The notes under the pieces: model-generated | Seen by the model: only the letters and a program-made list of their open reading frames with translations | Told to the model about the DNA's origin: nothing | Database searches by the model: none | Shown here: in pieces, positions 8,191 to 10,809 of the stretch | How the letters are laid out: each line of letters begins with the position of its first letter | How positions within the stretch are numbered: position 1 is the first letter of the stretch | Source: Ichthyophonus hoferi | Lineage: Eukaryota > Opisthokonta > Ichthyosporea > Ichthyophonida > Ichthyophonidae | Assembly (NCBI GenBank): GCA_002751075.1 | Contig: NAOQ01000648.1 | Location: forward strand, 19,999 to 30,807 | Direction: 5' to 3' | DNA length: 10,809 nucleotides | Made by a program: the position numbers and the translations under genes

Positions 8191-8854
8191 AATAAAAAGG
8201 AACTGAAACAATCAATAAAGGCCTGGCCATTCACAAATACGCGGCCCCGGCTGGTACGAAATTATTTGTAATACAAACATTTTCTTTTAGTTATTTAATT
8301 AGGCAAGATTAAGCAAGATCAAAACATATATGCATATAATCCTCGCATTGTTATGGTAATAGCAATTTCACCGTTGGTACTCAAATACGTTAATCAGTGT
8401 CTAGTTCTCTCGCTTGTTCAGAAGTCAGAGAACTGTTTACTAGCAATAAGTAGTGATAATAGTTATTATTTACATTGTAACGTAGCACTTCTTACCGATC
8501 GGTCTCATTGGGCAATATCCACATTAGCACCTAAGCAAATCAAACCATCGATTCTGTTTGAATTATAACGAAGATATAATCTCTATAATCAGTTATTAGA
8601 AAATCGGCATACGCGCCCACAGTAGGACCTCTACCACCACAGCTAAATCTTAAAAACAGATCAGATCAATTAACTATTACTACTGTTAGGCCAGAAAGCC
8701 CAACTATTATTTGCAAACAATTGGAGATCACAAAGACTGCGCACAAGTCACTAGAGCTGTCAGAAAGTCTTTAAATACGCAGTATATACATATATTCTTA
8801 GTTGATCAAGTACATGTTCAGCGATAGATGTTGTGGTGCGCTAAAAGTGCTATG

Positions 8855-8931
8855 TTTCTACTAATAACTATATTTCTAAGAAAAGTTAATAAGTTAGTGC
8901 TCCTACTTATTAACTTGTTTGAAAGTAGAAA
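8855..8931. repeat. Nested inverted repeat
   Basis: Inner arms AAGTTAATAAGT (8883-8894) and ACTTATTAACTT (8905-8916) are perfect over 12 bp around a 10-base loop. Outer arms TTTCTACT (8855-8862) and AGTAGAAA (8924-8931) are perfect over 8 bp. Together they could fold into an interrupted hairpin. A remnant of a small foldback element is one explanation; no target-site duplication was seen. Confidence 0.5.
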
Positions 8932-8953
8932 AATGTACGTTATCATAATAATG

Positions 8954-8966
8954 TATATATATATAT
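8954..8966. repeat. TA microsatellite
   Basis: A short run of TA units within ATG-TATATATATATAT-GG. It is ordinary in AT-rich DNA. Confidence 0.6.
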
Positions 8967-9660
8967 GGAAAAACTACAATGCGTGTTATACTCGGTTGCC
9001 ATGTAAATCCTTGTTCTTGTTGCCCATGGCGCTATGAAATCGTAGAGACCTTGAGAATCATGAGATCGCATGAGGTTGATCGAAAATAAGCGGCAAATAA
9101 TTAGACCATTTTACAATCTCGATTAACGGTCAAAAATGATCGTCTCAACAATAATTAATGTTAATTTCCACTCATTCACCATTATCTCCACTCACATACC
9201 TTTGTTTTTTGTTTTGCTAAATGTTACACTAAACAAACCCACTATCATACACATTCTATATAAAAATTCCTTCTGAGATCTATCACTACGTACGTATATT
9301 TTGCAGTATATATTTGTAATCTAATGTTATAAGACAAAAGATATTTGCTGGAACTACGCAGTGATTCGCTTGAAAAGGTAAAATAGACAATAGCAGTTAT
9401 TGGTTTAAAATATATGATAAAAACACAAAAGATGACTAACACAACTTAATTATCACTCGTCTCTACAGAATTGCAACTGAAGCTCTGTTGATAATAACCA
9501 GTTGAATCATCGGATGGCACAATCAGGTGTTTCCCCGAGGAAACTAGGTTTCTACAATTGGGCTTAGATAGATTCAGTACGTGTTACACTGCCCTAACTT
9601 AATCTTTTGGTATAAGTGAATGTAAGCCCTTATCACTGTAAAATCTTAATGTACGATCCT

Positions 9661-9682
9661 AAAATATAGTTGGCTATATTTT
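9661..9682. repeat. Tight 9-bp inverted repeat
   Basis: AAAATATAG and CTATATTTT pair perfectly around a TTGG loop. All but one pair per arm are A-T, so it may be chance in this composition. Confidence 0.4.
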
Positions 9683-9897
9683 TAAACTATTGATATTTAA
9701 AACTCTCAGAAAACTGTAATTAAATGCCAACATGTTTATGTCCCCTTGCATACACGAAGTATAGATATGTTAAAAAAACTTTTTATTATTGAACATGTCA
9801 GCAGGACTTGCCTTAGGCAGGATTCCTAAGCTATGTGTTTTCTGAATACAAAACATATGATCTGAAATGGCCTATTATACAGCTGCTGCATCTCTAT

Positions 9898-9973
9898 CAT
9901 TGGCTGGTTCTATTTTTATAAAATCTTAGATTGCAGTTTAACACTAATAGATTGCACTATTTTTCCAGGCTAC
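9898..9973 (+). repeat. Dispersed repeat copy 2 (partner at 4139-4201)
   Basis: It begins CATTGGCTGGTTCTATTTTT and ends CTATTTTTCCAGGCTAC. Both ends match the 4139 copy; the end block differs at one of 17 bases. The middle differs in length (longer here). Confidence 0.35.
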
Positions 9974-10136
9974 GTATGGTACTACATTACGTTACTACAT
10001 TACATATATTGACGGTAGACAATGATTGCAAGCAGAAAATTTAAATGAAATCCAATGATATTTATTTAGTCTTACTACAAAATTCTTATATGCTGTCCCT
10101 TCACAGATTGCACAGATTAAGACATTTATTTATAAA

Positions 10137-10176
10137 TATTGGTTATTTATCAATAATTGTTTTTAGCTAACCAATA
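10137..10176. repeat. 9-bp inverted repeat with CCAAT on both strands
   Basis: TATTGGTTA and TAACCAATA form perfect arms around a 22-base AT-rich spacer. It resembles the inverted CCAAT pair at 3528-3549 in placing CCAAT boxes on opposite strands, but no gene start is visible near it. Confidence 0.4.
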
Positions 10177-10329
10177 GTCGTTTCTTAGGGATATCACCAA
10201 ATTCCTTTGCCGATTAGTATATTATATACGATATGATATGGTAAATGTAATTAAACATTCACAGTTTATAAGTTTTAATTTCCTTTTTGATCTCTTTATG
10301 GCACCTATATACGGTAATTTGAGCACTAC

Positions 10330-10346
10330 AAAAAAAAAAAAAAAAA
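10330..10346. repeat. 17-base A-run
   Basis: An uninterrupted adenine run. It could mark the tail of an old retroposon to its left, but no body was recognised. Confidence 0.55.
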
Positions 10347-10809
10347 TCCAGAAATTTTAACATTGGCGTATATGTAGCTTTCAAAACCAGCTTTGATAAT
10401 TGGGCTTACCATCCATGAATATATCTTTATATATCTATCTAGGGGGCACTTGAGTTACACCTATGCACCAATATGACGTTAAATCAATGCGTATGAAGCA
10501 CTTCTTACTATACTTTAACTTAAACCTAGCTTAGTTTCCTATTATTTATTATTGCTTCCATGACCAATAAGAAGATATATTTGAAATAAGTTTCAGACAA
10601 ATGAATATAAATATCTATATATAAATAATCAAGTTGAAACTGCAATAAAAATAACCAATAATTGTCGGATGTTTTCAGCTAGAATGTTTTCAAATACTAT
10701 TAGAATTCTGATTTATGGTTATGTTTGAATTCATTGCTTCGCTCTATTGAATTATTTAATCTGTATATCTAGTTGGTAGTCTTTTTATTTTGTTGGTATT
10801 TTCCCCCCA

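Larger units (their letters stand above)
8191..9040. other. Gene-free stretch right of the copia fossil
   Basis: No gene can be supported. Two open stretches exist: 71 codons at 8353-8568, with no family resemblance, and about 61 codons without a start at 8588-8774. The second is Pro- and Thr-rich (APTVGPLPPQLNL) and might be decayed coding sequence. A strong inverted repeat lies at 8855-8931 and a TA run at 8954-8966. Confidence 0.4.
9041..10809. other. Gene-free AT-rich right end
   Basis: No gene, RNA gene or clear mobile element was recognised on either strand. The stretch holds two inverted repeats (9661-9682, 10137-10176), the partner of the 4139 repeat (9898-9973), a duplicated 12-mer GTACTACATTAC / GTTACTACATTAC near 9977-10002 and a 17-base A-run at 10330. 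Confidence 0.45.

Noticed and set aside
8353-8568. 71-codon plus-strand frame
   Set aside because: Residue content is unremarkable and no family, signal peptide or splice context supports it.
8828-9037. 69-codon plus-strand hydrophobic frame
   Set aside because: It runs through an inverted repeat and a TA microsatellite, so its hydrophobicity follows from AT-rich codons.
9245-9442. 65-codon minus-strand frame
   Set aside because: AT-rich, Phe/Tyr/Ile-heavy, and without any recognisable motif.
1-10809. tRNA, rRNA or CRISPR features
   Set aside because: No tRNA T-arm or anticodon-arm pattern, no rRNA-like conserved block and no regularly spaced direct repeats were seen.

Overview
The window is AT-rich eukaryotic DNA. 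The evidence is a signal-peptide protein gene split by three GT-AG introns, fossil Ty1/copia reverse transcriptase, long gene-free stretches, simple repeats, and diverged repeats whose differences look like decay of methylated CpG. I cannot place the lineage more closely; an AT-rich protist, fungus-like organism or invertebrate would all fit.

Left part (1-1300): no gene is recognisable. It holds a 5' A-tract, a perfect 16-bp palindrome and a likely poly(A) signal for the gene on its right.

Gene region (1304-3634): one well-supported gene on the minus strand, read from 3408 down to 1304. It encodes a secreted pepsin-like (A1) aspartic protease homologue of 385 residues in four exons. Intron phases, lobe layout and both Asp motifs agree with the family. 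The glycine after each catalytic Asp-Thr pair is replaced, the flap is altered and the prosegment is short, so activity is uncertain. A TATA-like box and an inverted CCAAT pair lie just upstream. They sit inside an unrecognised 70-codon open frame that ends 13 bases before the protease start.

Middle part (3640-7650): decayed sequence. It contains a diverged repeat family (copies near 4513, 6767 and 7395), an unidentified plus-strand coding relic with strong G-over-C skew (about 4830-5350), and minus-strand fossil pieces of LTR-retrotransposon pol genes. The clearest is a copia reverse transcriptase piece at 6508-6760.

Right part (7650-10809): a second copia reverse transcriptase fossil on the plus strand (about 7650-8190), then 2.6 kb without a recognisable gene. 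That tail has several inverted repeats, a TA microsatellite and a 17-base A-run.

I found no multi-gene system. The strongest leads are the divergent aspartic protease and the CpG-decay signature in the repeats.
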